This document shows positions 16,763 through 25,205 of a stretch of DNA of 34,349 nt, one piece after another. The notes below the pieces were generated by a model, which saw only the letters and a program-made list of their open reading frames with translations, was not told where the DNA came from and ran no database searches. Position numbers and translations under genes: made by a program. Origin of the DNA: Bacteroidales bacterium (GTDB taxonomy: Bacteria > Bacteroidota > Bacteroidia > Bacteroidales > P3); contig JAFSQF010000044.1 of NCBI GenBank assembly GCA_017446745.1, forward strand, positions 1-34,349, given 5' to 3'. The stretch's first letter is position 1, and the number at the start of each line of letters is the position of its first letter.

Positions 16763-17293
16763 TTAACAAACAACGAAATCCATAGGAACGTCGAATGGTT
16801 CGGTGGGGATAGCGTCAAACAGCTGGAAGGGGAAAGCCACGCCCACCTTTATGGCATTGGGGGTAGTCTTCAGCAGGCGGTCGTAGAAGCCTCTCCCCCG
16901 CCCCATGCGGTTGTTGTGGGTGTCGAAAGCCATGCCGGGAACAACGATCATCTGTATTTTCTCCAGTTGGTCGAAAACAGGGCCTGTAGGTTCGGGGATG
17001 CCAAACTGAGGGCCTGGTTTCATGCTTTCGGGTCCGGAATACTGCCGGAGCAGCAGGTCGTTGCCCTCCACGCAAGGCAGCAGAAGATATTTCTTATCGA
17101 ACCAACGACGGACGAAATCATGAGTATACACCTCGTCGTCCATAGACCAATACAGTAACACAGTGGAGACGTTGCTCCATAGAGGCAACATCTCCACTTT
17201 ATGCATAATGGGGATAGAGAGCTCTTTTTTCTCGTCCAACGAATAGCGTCTCTTCTCTGCCCTTACCAGACGGCGAAGTTCAGTCTTGTCCAT
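16763..17293 (-). CDS. 5-formyltetrahydrofolate cyclo-ligase
   Basis: This ATP-dependent cytoplasmic enzyme returns 5-formyl-THF to the folate pool as 5,10-methenyl-THF. The 176-aa protein has the family motif V-P-G-M-A-F-D-x-x-x-x-R-M-G-R-G-R-G-F-Y-D-R, where the glycine-rich loop binds ATP. K3 and the R-A-E-K-R-R segment match the N-terminal nucleotide-contact region. The ATG at 17293 comes 3 bp after the stop of the DUF3127 gene, so the two are cotranscribed. Confidence 0.93.
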   Translation of the reverse strand: MDKTELRRLVRAEKRRYSLDEKKELSIPIMHKVEMLPLWSNVSTVLLYWSMDDEVYTHDFVRRWFDKKYLLLPCVEGNDLLLRQYSGPESMKPGPQFGIPEPTGPVFDQLEKIQMIVVPGMAFDTHNNRMGRGRGFYDRLLKTTPNAIKVGVAFPFQLFDAIPTEPFDVPMDFVVC

Positions 17294-17296
17294 GGC

Positions 17297-17734
17297 TTAG
17301 AAAGGGAGGTCGTCGTCGGAACCGGCGGGTTGGCTTGCAAACGCTGGGCCGGCAGGAGCGGCAGGGGCTGCGGCCATGGGCTGTGAGGCCATAGGAGCAG
17401 CGGCCATGGGCTGTCCTGCAGGGGCGGCAGCGGCCATGGGCTGTCCTGCCACCGGGGCAGCACCGGTGAAAGGCACCACACGAATGCAACGCAGGTCGGT
17501 ATACCAACGCTCTTGATATTCGCGGGATTCCGGCGAGAAGGTGACCACCACGGGGGCGTTGAGGACGAGGGTCTGAAGCATGGCAAGACGGTCTTCGCCA
17601 AAAAGGGTGAAGGCTACCTGACGCGGATAGGTATCATCAGTCTCGACAACAAAACCGCCACGAACCCAAGGGCCACGCTGCGACTCACCGCGCACTTCGG
17701 GCAAAATCTTTATTAATCTTCCTGTAAGTTCCAT
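17297..17734 (-). CDS. DUF3127 protein with SSB-like acidic C-terminal tip
   Basis: A 145-aa protein of unknown function. Residues 1-88 (M-E-L-T-G-R-L-I-K-I-L-P-E ... F-T-L-F-G-E-D-R ... F-S-P-E-S-R-E-Y) match the pattern of the DUF3127 family of Bacteroidetes, which I recognise as OB-fold-like. Residues 90-135 are Ala/Gly/Pro/Gln/Met-rich, with G-Q-P-M-A-A-A repeated. The end, D-D-D-L-P-F, closely resembles the D-D-D-I-P-F tip with which bacterial single-stranded DNA-binding proteins recruit replication and repair partners. The architecture (OB-like domain, flexible linker, acidic tip) is that of SSB. A role on single-stranded nucleic acid is inference. It is followed directly by the cyclo-ligase gene. 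Confidence 0.8.
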   Translation of the reverse strand: MELTGRLIKILPEVRGESQRGPWVRGGFVVETDDTYPRQVAFTLFGEDRLAMLQTLVLNAPVVVTFSPESREYQERWYTDLRCIRVVPFTGAAPVAGQPMAAAAPAGQPMAAAPMASQPMAAAPAAPAGPAFASQPAGSDDDLPF

Positions 17735-17742
17735 AGAGAGTA

Positions 17743-17782
17743 TTATTTAATTGTTTTATTGTTTTATCGTTTTATTGTTCCT
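17743..17782 (-). repeat. Octamer-periodic leader of the DUF3127 gene
   Basis: Read on the plus strand: TTATTTAA, TTGTTTTA, TTGTTTTA, TCGTTTTA, TTGTTCCT, five 8-bp units. On the coding strand this is an A-rich leader (TAAAACAA type) ending 8 bp before the ATG. Confidence 0.65.
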
Positions 17783-17800
17783 TTCGCATAGAAAAGAAAT

Positions 17801-17809
17801 GCAAAAATA
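17801..17809 (-). promoter_or_regulatory. Candidate -7 box for the DUF3127 / cyclo-ligase operon
   Basis: On the minus strand the sequence is TATTTTTGC, a full match to TAnnTTTG, 66 bp upstream of the ATG. A TTG lies 14 bp further upstream, closer than the usual -33 spacing. Confidence 0.45.
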
Positions 17810-17843
17810 CACAAAAAGAACGACAATGGATTGTATAGACACA

Positions 17844-17867
17844 AAAAAAGTTATCAACAACTTTTTT
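17844..17867 (-). terminator. AT-only hairpin, possible terminator of sdaA
   Basis: A perfect 9-bp inverted repeat, AAAAAAGTT and AACTTTTTT, has a 6-nt loop, 103 bp after the sdaA stop. The 3' arm itself supplies the T run in either direction. The stem is weak, so termination is uncertain. Confidence 0.3.
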
Positions 17868-17907
17868 CTTGCCGGGCGAGGAGTGCCGTGAAGTAGAATG
17901 CACGCGA

Positions 17908-17929
17908 TGACGCGCACTTTCCCGCGTCA
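17908..17929 (-). other. GC-rich hairpin downstream of sdaA
   Basis: A perfect 7-bp inverted repeat, TGACGCG and CGCGTCA, encloses 8 nt and lies 41 bp after the sdaA stop. No T tract follows on either strand. It may slow polymerase or protect the sdaA transcript end. Confidence 0.4.
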
Positions 17930-17970
17930 GCACCTGCGTACAAGAGGGGAACGGCAGCCAAGGAAGAGGG

Positions 17971-19161
17971 CTATGCAAGCAGAGCAAGGCCTCCCATGGC
18001 TGTCTCTTTGTAAAGGCTGGGGAGGTCTTTGCCTGTCTTTTTCATGGTTTCCACCACCTTGTCGAACGAAATAATATGTTTGCCATCGCTCATCATGGCA
18101 TAGAGGTTGATGTCGAGGGCTCGGAGTGCTGCCATTGCATTGCGTTCGATGCAAGGGATCTGAACCAGCCCACACATGGGGTCGCAGGTAAGGCCGAGGT
18201 TGTGTTCCATAGCCATCTCAGCGGCATACTCGATCTGCTGTGGACTGCCGCCGAAGAGCTGATTGGCGGCGACGGCGGCCATAACGCATGCCGAGCCCAC
18301 CTCGCCTTGGCACCCCACCTCGGCACCGGAGATGGATGCATTGGTCTTGATGACGTTGGCAAAAAGAGCGGCAGTGGCCATAGCACGCACTATCTCCACA
18401 TCGCTGAAACCATGGTTTTTCTTCAGATGGTAGAGCACCGCGGGCAGTACGCCGCTGGAGCCGCATGTGGGAGCCGTGACAATGGTGCCACCCACTGCAT
18501 TACGTTCGCTGGTGGCCAGAGCATATGCTATGACCAGACAACGGCTCTGGAGCGAAGGTTTATAGCTGGAGGCTCGAACATAGTATTGGTGCGCCTTGCT
18601 GCGTAGATGCAGCCCGCCAGGGATAACTCCTTCGGCAACAAGACCATCCTCTATAGTGTGTTGCATAGCCTCCCACATTTCCTGAAGGTATTCCCAGATA
18701 TCCTTGTCCTCGTGCAAGGCCACATACTCCCAGAAAGTAAGACCCTCATGCTCAATATACGATAAAATATCGGTGATATGTGAGAGCTCATAAACCTGCT
18801 GAGAGTCCTCGCTGCCCTCTTCGTTGGCAAGGAGCCCTCCGCCAATGCTATAGATCTTCCAGGATGCGGAGACGTTGTTTTCTTCGTCCAAAGCCTCGAA
18901 GAGCATACCGTTGGTGTGAAACTCGGGCACGATGTCTGGCCGCCAAACGATCTGAACAGGAATAGGGGCCAGAGCATCTGTTATGGCCACATCGGTACGG
19001 TGCCCCTTACCGGTGGCGGCAAGGCTCCCATAAAGGGTTACACGACAGCTGGCAGCATTGGCATGGCGTTCGTGGAATAGCGAGGCGGCGCGATGAGGCC
19101 CCAGGGTGTGGCTGCTCGATGGGCCGTAGCCTTTCTTTAGAATTTGTTTAATGGATACCAC
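17971..19161 (-). CDS. sdaA: L-serine ammonia-lyase (single-chain, iron-sulfur type)
   Basis: It converts L-serine to pyruvate and ammonia in the cytoplasm using an oxygen-sensitive [4Fe-4S] cluster. The 396-aa protein fuses the beta domain (N-terminal G-Y-G-P-S-S-S-H-T-L-G-P, substrate loop) and the alpha domain in one chain. Cluster cysteines are expected among A-P-T-C-G-S-S-G-V, C-D-P-M-C-G and I-P-C-I-E-R-N, all present. The start is GTG at 19161: upstream codons in frame contain no ATG before a stop. Its leader has four 8-bp units (19171-19202) that run into repeat element copy B. Confidence 0.93.
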   Translation of the reverse strand: MVSIKQILKKGYGPSSSHTLGPHRAASLFHERHANAASCRVTLYGSLAATGKGHRTDVAITDALAPIPVQIVWRPDIVPEFHTNGMLFEALDEENNVSASWKIYSIGGGLLANEEGSEDSQQVYELSHITDILSYIEHEGLTFWEYVALHEDKDIWEYLQEMWEAMQHTIEDGLVAEGVIPGGLHLRSKAHQYYVRASSYKPSLQSRCLVIAYALATSERNAVGGTIVTAPTCGSSGVLPAVLYHLKKNHGFSDVEIVRAMATAALFANVIKTNASISGAEVGCQGEVGSACVMAAVAANQLFGGSPQQIEYAAEMAMEHNLGLTCDPMCGLVQIPCIERNAMAALRALDINLYAMMSDGKHIISFDKVVETMKKTGKDLPSLYKETAMGGLALLA

Positions 19162-19170
19162 AGAAAGTAT

Positions 19171-19202
19171 GTTTAATTGTTGATTTGTTCAGTTAAGTAA
19201 TT
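19171..19202 (-). repeat. Octamer-periodic leader of sdaA
   Basis: Plus-strand units GTTTAATT, GTTGATTT, GTTCAGTT and AAGTAATT follow each other in strict 8-bp phase. The last unit is also the first bases of repeat element copy B (from 19194). Confidence 0.5.
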
Positions 19203-19341
19203 AGTCAAATTTATTTGACATTTACGATAATTCACGGGCATTCATGGTCATACACGTTCTATAAATAATTGCTGTTAATTGCTGTTAATTGCTGTTAATT
19301 GCTGTTAAAAGAATATGAGCGCTAATTTTGACCGTTTACTT
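19194..19341 (+). mobile_element. MITE-like decamer-phased element, copy B (full, 148 bp)
   Basis: Both ends of the element are present. It is 13 bp shorter than copies A and D, mainly because the segment TTTCTGGATA before the decamers is missing. Four TTAATTGCTG-type units are present. It lies between the porin stop and the sdaA start with the palindrome end facing sdaA. A stray ATAAGTAATCAGTC at the very end of the porin gene (19370-19383) resembles the left tip. Confidence 0.85.
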
Positions 19342-19376
19342 GTAATCGATTGTTTGTTGTTTAATTGTATAAGTAA

Positions 19377-21527
19377 TCAGTCGAAGAATTTCCAAATGAC
19401 GCCCCAGTAGAGGCCAAAATCCTCCATTGGATAATGTGGGAGAGAGAAATAGTTGGGAGTCAAGCCTGCCAGGTCTTCGATGGCGGCGTTGAAATGGCTG
19501 GCCTTGAGGTAGATGCTGGCGCGCTTGATCTGAAGCGTGAGCCAGAAATCGGCCACCAAATAACCGCCCACTTTCACATCATCCTGACGATACCAGGCTG
19601 CGAGGATGGGATTCCAGGCGTCGGCTTTAAAAGGCGAGTGATAGCGCAGGTCAAAGCCGGCCTGCATACGCAGGGTGTTTCGGAATAGGGTGAAGTCGGC
19701 ATAGAAACTGTTCTTGCTGGCAAACAAGGGGGCGCGCACCACGTTGTCGTCGCTGCTGTACTGGAGCATCTGCTGAGTTCTAATGTTAAACCAGCCGAAA
19801 CGCAGCTGGGCTAAAGCCTGGGTCTGCAAGAGCATGGCAGAAGCATCACCTTGAGAAGGTTGCATACTGGCATCCAGCCAAATATTATCGGATACAAGCG
19901 AGGCACTGGCTCGAGTTTGCAGGATACGAAGATGACCGCCGACGCTGTCGGGCTTGTTCATACTGTAGGCAAACGCCAGCTGCTGCCGCTTCACCTTGCG
20001 GAAATCGCTGTTGTCCCACGCATAGCAGCCCACGTTGTAGTAATAGAGCCAATCGGGCGACAGGGCCTGGCTAAGTGCGGCAAGATTCATGACGCTGAAG
20101 CGGCCAAGACGAAGCTCGATATTGGCCTGGAGGCGATAGTCGCCGTTGCGTTCGCCACCTGTAACCTCCTCACCACGCGCCAAAAGGCTGAACCGACCCA
20201 CATCGAGAGAGGCCTGCGCAAAAGGGGTGACGGAAAAGAAAGATTTTTTCCCGGCAACATAACTGATATTGTTCAATTCAGGCCTAATGCCAAACAGCAG
20301 CACAAAGGGGTTGTGCCAGCGATGGTTCATATAGGCGTCATTGGTCCAGTAGAGGTCGGCGCTGAGTTGATAATGAGTCGTAGAGTCATAATAGACAGAG
20401 GTGTCGAGGTTCGCGAAAGTATAGAACCAGCTGTCGGGCTGAATGTCGGAGAAGATGCGACGATGGCGAGCCAGATGGAGGTCGAAGCCGAAGACGCCTG
20501 AGTTGTAGGAGTGAGGAGCTCGCGGGAGCAGAGTGTCGTAGCCTGCTATGGAGTCGTAGGCTCCGGAGGAGTCCACAACGGAGACGATGCGAGGGCGCAC
20601 CTGCTGGAACTGACGCACGGTGTTGAGGCTCTGATGAAGGTCGAGTACAAGGTCGCGCCACTGGTTTTGAGCGTAGTACATATTAACAGGGATACCCTGT
20701 CGACGGGCGCCCGACATCCAGGTGGTGTCGTCGAGAAGTCCACCATTCTCTTCCTGCCGCATACGGTTGAAGGAGAGGGCTGCCTGGAGTTGATAGCGAG
20801 CGTCGGAGCTGTAATAGTTGGTGGTAAGGTCGACGATGTGGTTCGTACCACCGTCATTGGTATAAACGCCGTCGCGGCTGGTGAGGTCGTAGCGCAATGC
20901 GAAGTTCCAGCGGGGTTTGATGTTCTGCGTGTGCACCACTCCAATCTGGTAGTCCTTATTGAGCGAACTGCCATACCGCAGCATGGTGTAGGGCTTGTGG
21001 GTCTGAAACATAGAGAAGCGGTGCAACCTTTGGCGAAAAACGGGGAAAGGGTCGGTTTGCAGAGTGAAAGCAAGCGGGCATGAGGGCTCATGGAACGAGA
21101 GGAGCCTCATCGTTTCCAAGGCGAAAGGAGCCAGGTCGGTATGGGCTTGCCCCAAGGCTCCGCGGTCGGCATAAAAAAAGCCGTCGATGCCATGCACCGG
21201 ATTGAAGAACTCGACACCATGGGGTGATATGAGCGGATGCTGAACCTCATAGACTTTCACAGCTCTGAAGGCTGGCATGAAATTGTTCACCATGGCGGAG
21301 AGCATCGAGTCGCTCTCCGAGGCAACTTCATAGATAATACCCTCAGGTTCTTTATTTTGCGAACTGTCAGGGTCGTTATAATTGTTATTGTAGGTGTTGT
21401 CCGACGAATTGGGCAGATTCCTCGAAAGCTTGGAGACATCGATTTGAGCTACAGTGAGAGAAGGGCATAGCAGAAAGAGTGCCGCAAGAAGCACGAGACA
21501 AGGAAGCCTATGAAGAAGATAGCGCAT
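19377..21527 (-). CDS. Putative outer-membrane porin (Porin_10 type)
   Basis: A large outer-membrane beta-barrel candidate of 716 aa. The signal peptide spans about residues 1-27 (M-R-Y-L-L-H-R ... L-T-V-A-Q). The body is rich in alternating aromatic/hydrophobic strands with Tyr, Trp and Asn, and it ends in an aromatic cluster, W-K-F-F-D. Features such as the N-terminal Asn/Asp-rich linker, D-Y-Q-I-G-V-V-H-T-Q-N and R-Y-D-L-T-S-R-D-G-V-Y-T-N-D match the putative porins of Bacteroidetes. The frame also allows a TTG one codon upstream (21530), but the ATG at 21527 is preferred. It starts 21 bp after trxB and is probably cotranscribed with it. The transported substrate is unknown. Confidence 0.8.
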   Translation of the reverse strand: MRYLLHRLPCLVLLAALFLLCPSLTVAQIDVSKLSRNLPNSSDNTYNNNYNDPDSSQNKEPEGIIYEVASESDSMLSAMVNNFMPAFRAVKVYEVQHPLISPHGVEFFNPVHGIDGFFYADRGALGQAHTDLAPFALETMRLLSFHEPSCPLAFTLQTDPFPVFRQRLHRFSMFQTHKPYTMLRYGSSLNKDYQIGVVHTQNIKPRWNFALRYDLTSRDGVYTNDGGTNHIVDLTTNYYSSDARYQLQAALSFNRMRQEENGGLLDDTTWMSGARRQGIPVNMYYAQNQWRDLVLDLHQSLNTVRQFQQVRPRIVSVVDSSGAYDSIAGYDTLLPRAPHSYNSGVFGFDLHLARHRRIFSDIQPDSWFYTFANLDTSVYYDSTTHYQLSADLYWTNDAYMNHRWHNPFVLLFGIRPELNNISYVAGKKSFFSVTPFAQASLDVGRFSLLARGEEVTGGERNGDYRLQANIELRLGRFSVMNLAALSQALSPDWLYYYNVGCYAWDNSDFRKVKRQQLAFAYSMNKPDSVGGHLRILQTRASASLVSDNIWLDASMQPSQGDASAMLLQTQALAQLRFGWFNIRTQQMLQYSSDDNVVRAPLFASKNSFYADFTLFRNTLRMQAGFDLRYHSPFKADAWNPILAAWYRQDDVKVGGYLVADFWLTLQIKRASIYLKASHFNAAIEDLAGLTPNYFSLPHYPMEDFGLYWGVIWKFFD

Positions 21528-21548
21528 CAATGGATAGTCACTTGAATA

Positions 21549-22475
21549 TCAGCTATGCAGGAACCGTTCCACGTCGATGGCGGCCACGCAGCCTTTAGCA
21601 GCAGCCACGCAGGCCTGCCGATAGTTGGGGTCGCAGACATCACCGGCGGCGAAAACACCCTCCACACTTGTGGCGCTGGTGGGATTCTTCACCTTGATAT
21701 AGCCTGCCTCGTCAAGATCAAGTTGTCCGTCGAGGAAGGCTGTGTTGGGCTGATGGCCGATGGCAACGAAGAAGCCAGCGATGTCGAGGCGTGTCACCTC
21801 GCCGGTCTTTACGTTCTTGATGTCGGCGCCGACGACGCCATCCATGTCGTTACCCACAATTTCCTGAGTGACGCTGTTCCAAAGCACCTGAATCTTAGGG
21901 TTATCGAGGACGCGATGTTGCATAGCCTTTGAGGCACGGAGTTCGTCGCGGCGGACGATCTGGTAGACTTTTCGGCAGAGGGTGGCGAGATAAGCGGCCT
22001 CCTCGCATGCGGTGTCGCCACCGCCAACAACAGCCACATCAAGGTTTTTGTAGAAGAAGCCGTCGCAGGTGGCGCATGCCGAGACACCCTGACCATAGTA
22101 TTTCTTCTCGCTATCAAGTCCAAGCCAGCGTGCCGAAGCCCCCGTAGCAACCACAACGGTCTCGGCCTCAATCTCATTACCCTTATCGTCGATGGCTATG
22201 AAAGGGCGTTTGGAGAGGTCTATTTTCTCGATGGTACCCTGTCGCATCTCCGTTCCGAAGCGAAGAGCCTGCTTGCGGAGGTCATCCATCATGGCGGTGC
22301 CAGAGATACCGTCGGGATAGCCCGGGAAATTCTCTATTTCGGTGGTGATAGTAAGCTGTCCGCCGGGTTGGAGCCCTTCGTAGAGAAGGGGTTTAAGGTC
22401 GGCGCGGCCAGTGTAGATACCGCAAGTGTAGCCGGCAGGACCGGAACCAATGATTAAGCAACGTGTATGTGTCAT
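21549..22475 (-). CDS. trxB: Thioredoxin-disulfide reductase
   Basis: This cytoplasmic flavoprotein passes electrons from NADPH to thioredoxin. It has 308 aa, the usual length. The FAD fold is I-I-G-S-G-P-A-G-Y-T. The redox-active pair is C134-A-T-C137. The NADPH fold is V-V-G-G-G-D-T-A (about residues 149-156), and G-V-F-A-A-G-D-V-C-D is the C-terminal FAD segment. The 164-bp upstream gap is AT-rich and probably holds its promoter; I see no clean -7 box there. Confidence 0.95.
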   Translation of the reverse strand: MTHTRCLIIGSGPAGYTCGIYTGRADLKPLLYEGLQPGGQLTITTEIENFPGYPDGISGTAMMDDLRKQALRFGTEMRQGTIEKIDLSKRPFIAIDDKGNEIEAETVVVATGASARWLGLDSEKKYYGQGVSACATCDGFFYKNLDVAVVGGGDTACEEAAYLATLCRKVYQIVRRDELRASKAMQHRVLDNPKIQVLWNSVTQEIVGNDMDGVVGADIKNVKTGEVTRLDIAGFFVAIGHQPNTAFLDGQLDLDEAGYIKVKNPTSATSVEGVFAAGDVCDPNYRQACVAAAKGCVAAIDVERFLHS

Positions 22476-22639
22476 GGGAATTAAAGATTTATATTTTATA
22501 TTATTTTCTTTTATATAAGCCAGCGTTTAATAACTAACTACATTCAGCCTATTATTTAATCATCTGATTTACACACAACAATTCAACAGCCACACATTTC
22601 TACAAAAAACATAACCGCTCAACAGAGCAACAAGAGCGA

Positions 22640-23149
22640 TTAGATTTTCATTTTGTTAATCAGATTTGTTGTCGACTGTCCCTCGACAAGCGGTATTGTC
22701 ACTACCTTGCCGCCGTAACTCTCGACGAAGTCGGCCCCTACGATGGTGTCGCGAGAATAATCGCCGCCTTTGACAAGTACGTCGGGGCTGAGAAGTTGTA
22801 TCAGCTCCAGAGGGGTATCTTGAGCAAAAGGGACTACATAATCAACGCATTCGAGTCCAGCGAGGACCAGCTGACGGCTGTCGAGAGTCGCCACAGGACG
22901 TTGGGGTCCCTTGAGCCTACTGACCGAATCATCGTCATTGATGCCGACCACGAGGCAGTTGCCCAAATTGCGCGCCTTGCAGAGATATTCGACATGCCCT
23001 TTATGCAACAAGTCGAAGCAACCATTGGTGAACACCACCCTAAATGTCTTGTTTTGAGACTCGAAAGCAAACCTGAAGTCGAGAAGAAGCGTCCTCAGAA
23101 AGTCGGCGCGAACAATCTTATGTTGAACGTTATACCAAAAATCAAGCAT
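22640..23149 (-). CDS. rfaE2: D-glycero-beta-D-manno-heptose 1-phosphate adenylyltransferase (RfaE2)
   Basis: It adds AMP to heptose 1-phosphate to make ADP-heptose for the LPS core. The nucleotidyltransferase motif is [13 protein letters not shown], with HxGH at residues 49-52. [13 protein letters not shown] and V-K-G-G-D-Y complete the active site. This is the free-standing transferase domain (169 aa) without the RfaE1 kinase half. The open frame reaches back to 23275, inside the flippase gene. The ATG at 23149 is chosen because it removes a low-complexity Ser/Pro stretch and leaves an 8-bp overlap with the upstream gene. FAD synthetase or glycerol-3-phosphate cytidylyltransferase share the fold but fit the motif context less well. 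Confidence 0.87.
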   Translation of the reverse strand: MLDFWYNVQHKIVRADFLRTLLLDFRFAFESQNKTFRVVFTNGCFDLLHKGHVEYLCKARNLGNCLVVGINDDDSVSRLKGPQRPVATLDSRQLVLAGLECVDYVVPFAQDTPLELIQLLSPDVLVKGGDYSRDTIVGADFVESYGGKVVTIPLVEGQSTTNLINKMKI

Positions 23150-24149
23150 TGGAATGTTTGCGTTTAAGTAGAGAGAAGAAAACCAGATAGGCCAGTCCGA
23201 CGACGAGGACGACAAGCTGTTGAGAGCCCCATAGGAGCCACCCGCAGGCCAAGGAGGTGGCCTCGCCAATACCATAGAGGGAGAGAGCCTGCCAAACCAA
23301 CACAGGATAGGTGCCCAGACCTCCCTGAGAGATCATCATGCCAACCGAACCGAAGAGATAGATTACGAAAGCGGTGGCAAACCCCAGATGCGTGGTCTCG
23401 GCAAAAGCCTGCAGAATAATCCAACCGCCAGCGATATAGAGGAAATAGATAACGACACTGTAGAGCATAAAGAGCGAGAAGGAACGCGGGCCGAGGTGCA
23501 AAATGCTCTTCACGCCGTCGACGCAGCCTCTGAGCAACTCCACCACACGACGGTAGAGGCCGAAATTAAGCAACTTGTGGTGGAAGAGTTTGAAAGCTAT
23601 AAAAGCCAGAACAATAAAAGCCACACCCAATGCGGCGATGCCGGCGAGGGTTGGCAAGGTGCTGAACTTGGTGCTGAGGGAATCGTAGAGGAAATCCTTG
23701 ACGCTCTTGAACATAAGAAGGAAGCCCAAAGCCACGATAACCAAGAACATAAGCATGTCGAAGAGACGTTCGGTGACCACGGTGCCGAGCGACTTCTCGA
23801 TGGGGATTTTCTCGCTGGTGCGGAGCATGGCGCAGCGCATAACCTCGCCCAGGCGGGGGAATGCCAAGTTGGCAAGATAGGTGACCATGACCGAACCAAA
23901 GGTGTTGTTGAGACCCGGATAGTAGCCTATAGGCTTGAAGAGCAGACGCCAGCGGAGGGCGCGGACAAAATGGGAAAGGAGGCTGACAAGCATCACCACG
24001 ACAACCCAACCCCATTCGGCAGAGAGAAAAGACTGCCAGATGGCCTCTTTCTCGTCAGGCCCCAGCTTGAGCAGGAACCAATAAACAAAAAAGAGTCCGA
24101 TGCCAAGAAAGACAACAAACTTCAGTATGTCGCCCAGTCGTTTCTTCAT
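23142..24149 (-). CDS. Flippase-like integral membrane protein (LPG synthase TM / UPF0104 family)
   Basis: A polytopic inner-membrane protein of 335 aa with about eight hydrophobic segments. The motif [12 protein letters not shown] and the segment [13 protein letters not shown] are characteristic of this family, which is related to the flippase half of lysylphosphatidylglycerol synthase. The substrate is unknown; lipid or lipid-linked glycan movement is the usual guess. The frame extends to 24191, but the ATG at 24149 gives a clean cytoplasmic M-K-K-R start and an ATGA overlap with panD. It overlaps rfaE2 by 8 bp, so the three genes form one operon. Confidence 0.82.
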   Translation of the reverse strand: MKKRLGDILKFVVFLGIGLFFVYWFLLKLGPDEKEAIWQSFLSAEWGWVVVVMLVSLLSHFVRALRWRLLFKPIGYYPGLNNTFGSVMVTYLANLAFPRLGEVMRCAMLRTSEKIPIEKSLGTVVTERLFDMLMFLVIVALGFLLMFKSVKDFLYDSLSTKFSTLPTLAGIAALGVAFIVLAFIAFKLFHHKLLNFGLYRRVVELLRGCVDGVKSILHLGPRSFSLFMLYSVVIYFLYIAGGWIILQAFAETTHLGFATAFVIYLFGSVGMMISQGGLGTYPVLVWQALSLYGIGEATSLACGWLLWGSQQLVVLVVGLAYLVFFSLLKRKHSNA

Positions 24150-24490
24150 CGGATGTGGTTGTCGGTTGGGAAAATGACCGTGGGGTGCCACCGTTGGGCC
24201 TCATCGAAATCCATGGAGGCATAGGAGGCTATAATCAGAAGGTCGCCCACATGTGCTTTGTGGGCTGCTGCCCCATTGATACCAATGATGCCGCTCCCCG
24301 CTTCGCCTCGGATAATATAGGTTGAAAAGCGTTCGCCGTTGGTGATATTGTAGATATCGACTCTCTCGTTCTCTATCATATTGGCGGCGGCCAACAAATC
24401 GGAGTCTATAGTGATACTTCCGATATAGTCAAGGTTAGCTTCTGTTACGGTAACTCTATGTATTTTAGATTTTAGAACCTCAATAAACAT
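24146..24490 (-). CDS. panD: Aspartate 1-decarboxylase (pyruvoyl enzyme)
   Basis: It makes beta-alanine from aspartate for pantothenate and CoA synthesis. The proenzyme self-cleaves at Gly24-Ser25 to create the pyruvoyl group. With the ATG at 24490 the site I-G-S-I-T-I-D falls exactly at G24-S25, and the protein begins [12 protein letters not shown] like its relatives. An ATG at 24508 would add six residues but lies inside the likely -7 box, so it is rejected. K9, H11, R54-type and G-A-A-A-H motifs are present. Length is 114 aa. It heads the panD-flippase-rfaE2 operon by ATGA overlap. Confidence 0.93.
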   Translation of the reverse strand: MFIEVLKSKIHRVTVTEANLDYIGSITIDSDLLAAANMIENERVDIYNITNGERFSTYIIRGEAGSGIIGINGAAAHKAHVGDLLIIASYASMDFDEAQRWHPTVIFPTDNHIR

Positions 24491-24504
24491 AGGCAAAAAT
24501 TTTT

Positions 24505-24513
24505 GCAAAAGTA
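24505..24513 (-). promoter_or_regulatory. Candidate -7 box for the panD operon
   Basis: The minus-strand sequence TACTTTTGC matches TAnnTTTG, 14 bp upstream of the chosen panD ATG. It predicts a very short leader. No clear -33 element is seen in the A/T-rich sequence upstream. Confidence 0.45.
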
Positions 24514-24535
24514 CAGAAAAAAAATGATATGAGAG

Positions 24536-25039
24536 TTACATAAAAATAAAATAGAGGAGCATACACACCAACAGGGTGTATATCATTATCTTACCAGCCG
24601 GCACCGGTTTAAAGCGGTCGTCCTCATCATCGTCGAAGCGGCGCGTTATGCGACGCTTGACGGCGTTGTCGGCAGTCGGGGATGCCGGGGTGTCTATGAT
24701 ATTGCCCTGGCTGTCGAAACGCGACACATAGTGAAACTTGGGCGTTTCGCGTTTGCGGAAGAGGTCGGCGAGCCCGAGTTTTTGGCGTTGCTGACGCTCC
24801 TGCCGGTCGATGTCGCGCACACGACGCTGAAAGTATTCCAAGTCGCTGTCTGAATGGTCAGCGGCTGTGGCCTGGTCTGCTGTGTCAGAAAAGTCCTGTC
24901 CTACAGCATTGTCCGACAGTGGCAAGCCATGCTCGAGACGATATTTGGTTTTCAAATTCTCCCATTCCTCTTTTTCAGGGTCATAGAAGCGGGGACGGTA
25001 ATGAAATTGTCTGGGCTTGGGAGTATAGAACATTGGCAT
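24536..25039 (-). CDS. Conserved protein of unknown function, C-terminally membrane-anchored
   Basis: A 167-aa protein with no recognised domain. The N-terminus M-P-M-F-Y-T-P-K-P-R-Q-F-H-Y-R-P-R-F-Y-D-P is aromatic and basic, and the phrase F-Y-D-P-E-K-E-E-W-E recurs in Bacteroidales proteins as far as I recall. The middle is charged and probably coiled (D-L-E-Y-F-Q-R-R-V-R-D-I-D-R-Q-E-R-Q-Q-R-Q). An acidic R-R-F-D-D-D-E-D-D-R patch precedes one C-terminal hydrophobic segment (about residues 149-167), suggesting a tail-anchored inner-membrane protein with a cytoplasmic body. A second ATG lies two codons in. Repeat copies C and D lie upstream. Confidence 0.7.
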   Translation of the reverse strand: MPMFYTPKPRQFHYRPRFYDPEKEEWENLKTKYRLEHGLPLSDNAVGQDFSDTADQATAADHSDSDLEYFQRRVRDIDRQERQQRQKLGLADLFRKRETPKFHYVSRFDSQGNIIDTPASPTADNAVKRRITRRFDDDEDDRFKPVPAGKIMIYTLLVCMLLYFIFM

Positions 25040-25091
25040 GATTTACAGAATATTAAAAGATGATGTTTAATTTACTGTTTCCTTGATTCAA

Positions 25092-25205
25092 TAAGAAATT
25101 AGTCAAATTTATTTGACATTTACGATAATTCACGGGCATTCATAGTCATTCACGTTCTATAAATAATTTCTGGATAATTGCTGTTTAATTGCTGTTAATT
25201 GCTGA
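25092..25205 (+). mobile_element. MITE-like element, copy C (right end missing)
   Basis: The left tip (TAAGAAATTAGTC), palindrome, attcac-type decamers and three TTAATTGCTG-type units are present; the unique tail and right inverted repeat are absent. The copy stops within the decamer block and copy D begins at the next base. The left end faces the start codon at 25039, 52 bp away. Confidence 0.8.

Noticed and set aside
17851-17859. TTATCAACA, one mismatch from a DnaA box, as evidence for an origin
   Set aside because: It is isolated, lies in the loop and arm of an AT hairpin, and has no further boxes, dnaA, dnaN or DNA-unwinding region nearby.
19366-19383. Sixth copy of the repeat element at the porin 3' end
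   Set aside because: Only about 14 bases resemble the left tip, and neither the palindrome nor decamers follow; chance similarity cannot be excluded.
24491-24508. Longer PanD starting at the ATG at 24508
   Set aside because: It would shift the self-cleavage site away from Gly24-Ser25 and place the start inside the best -7 box match.
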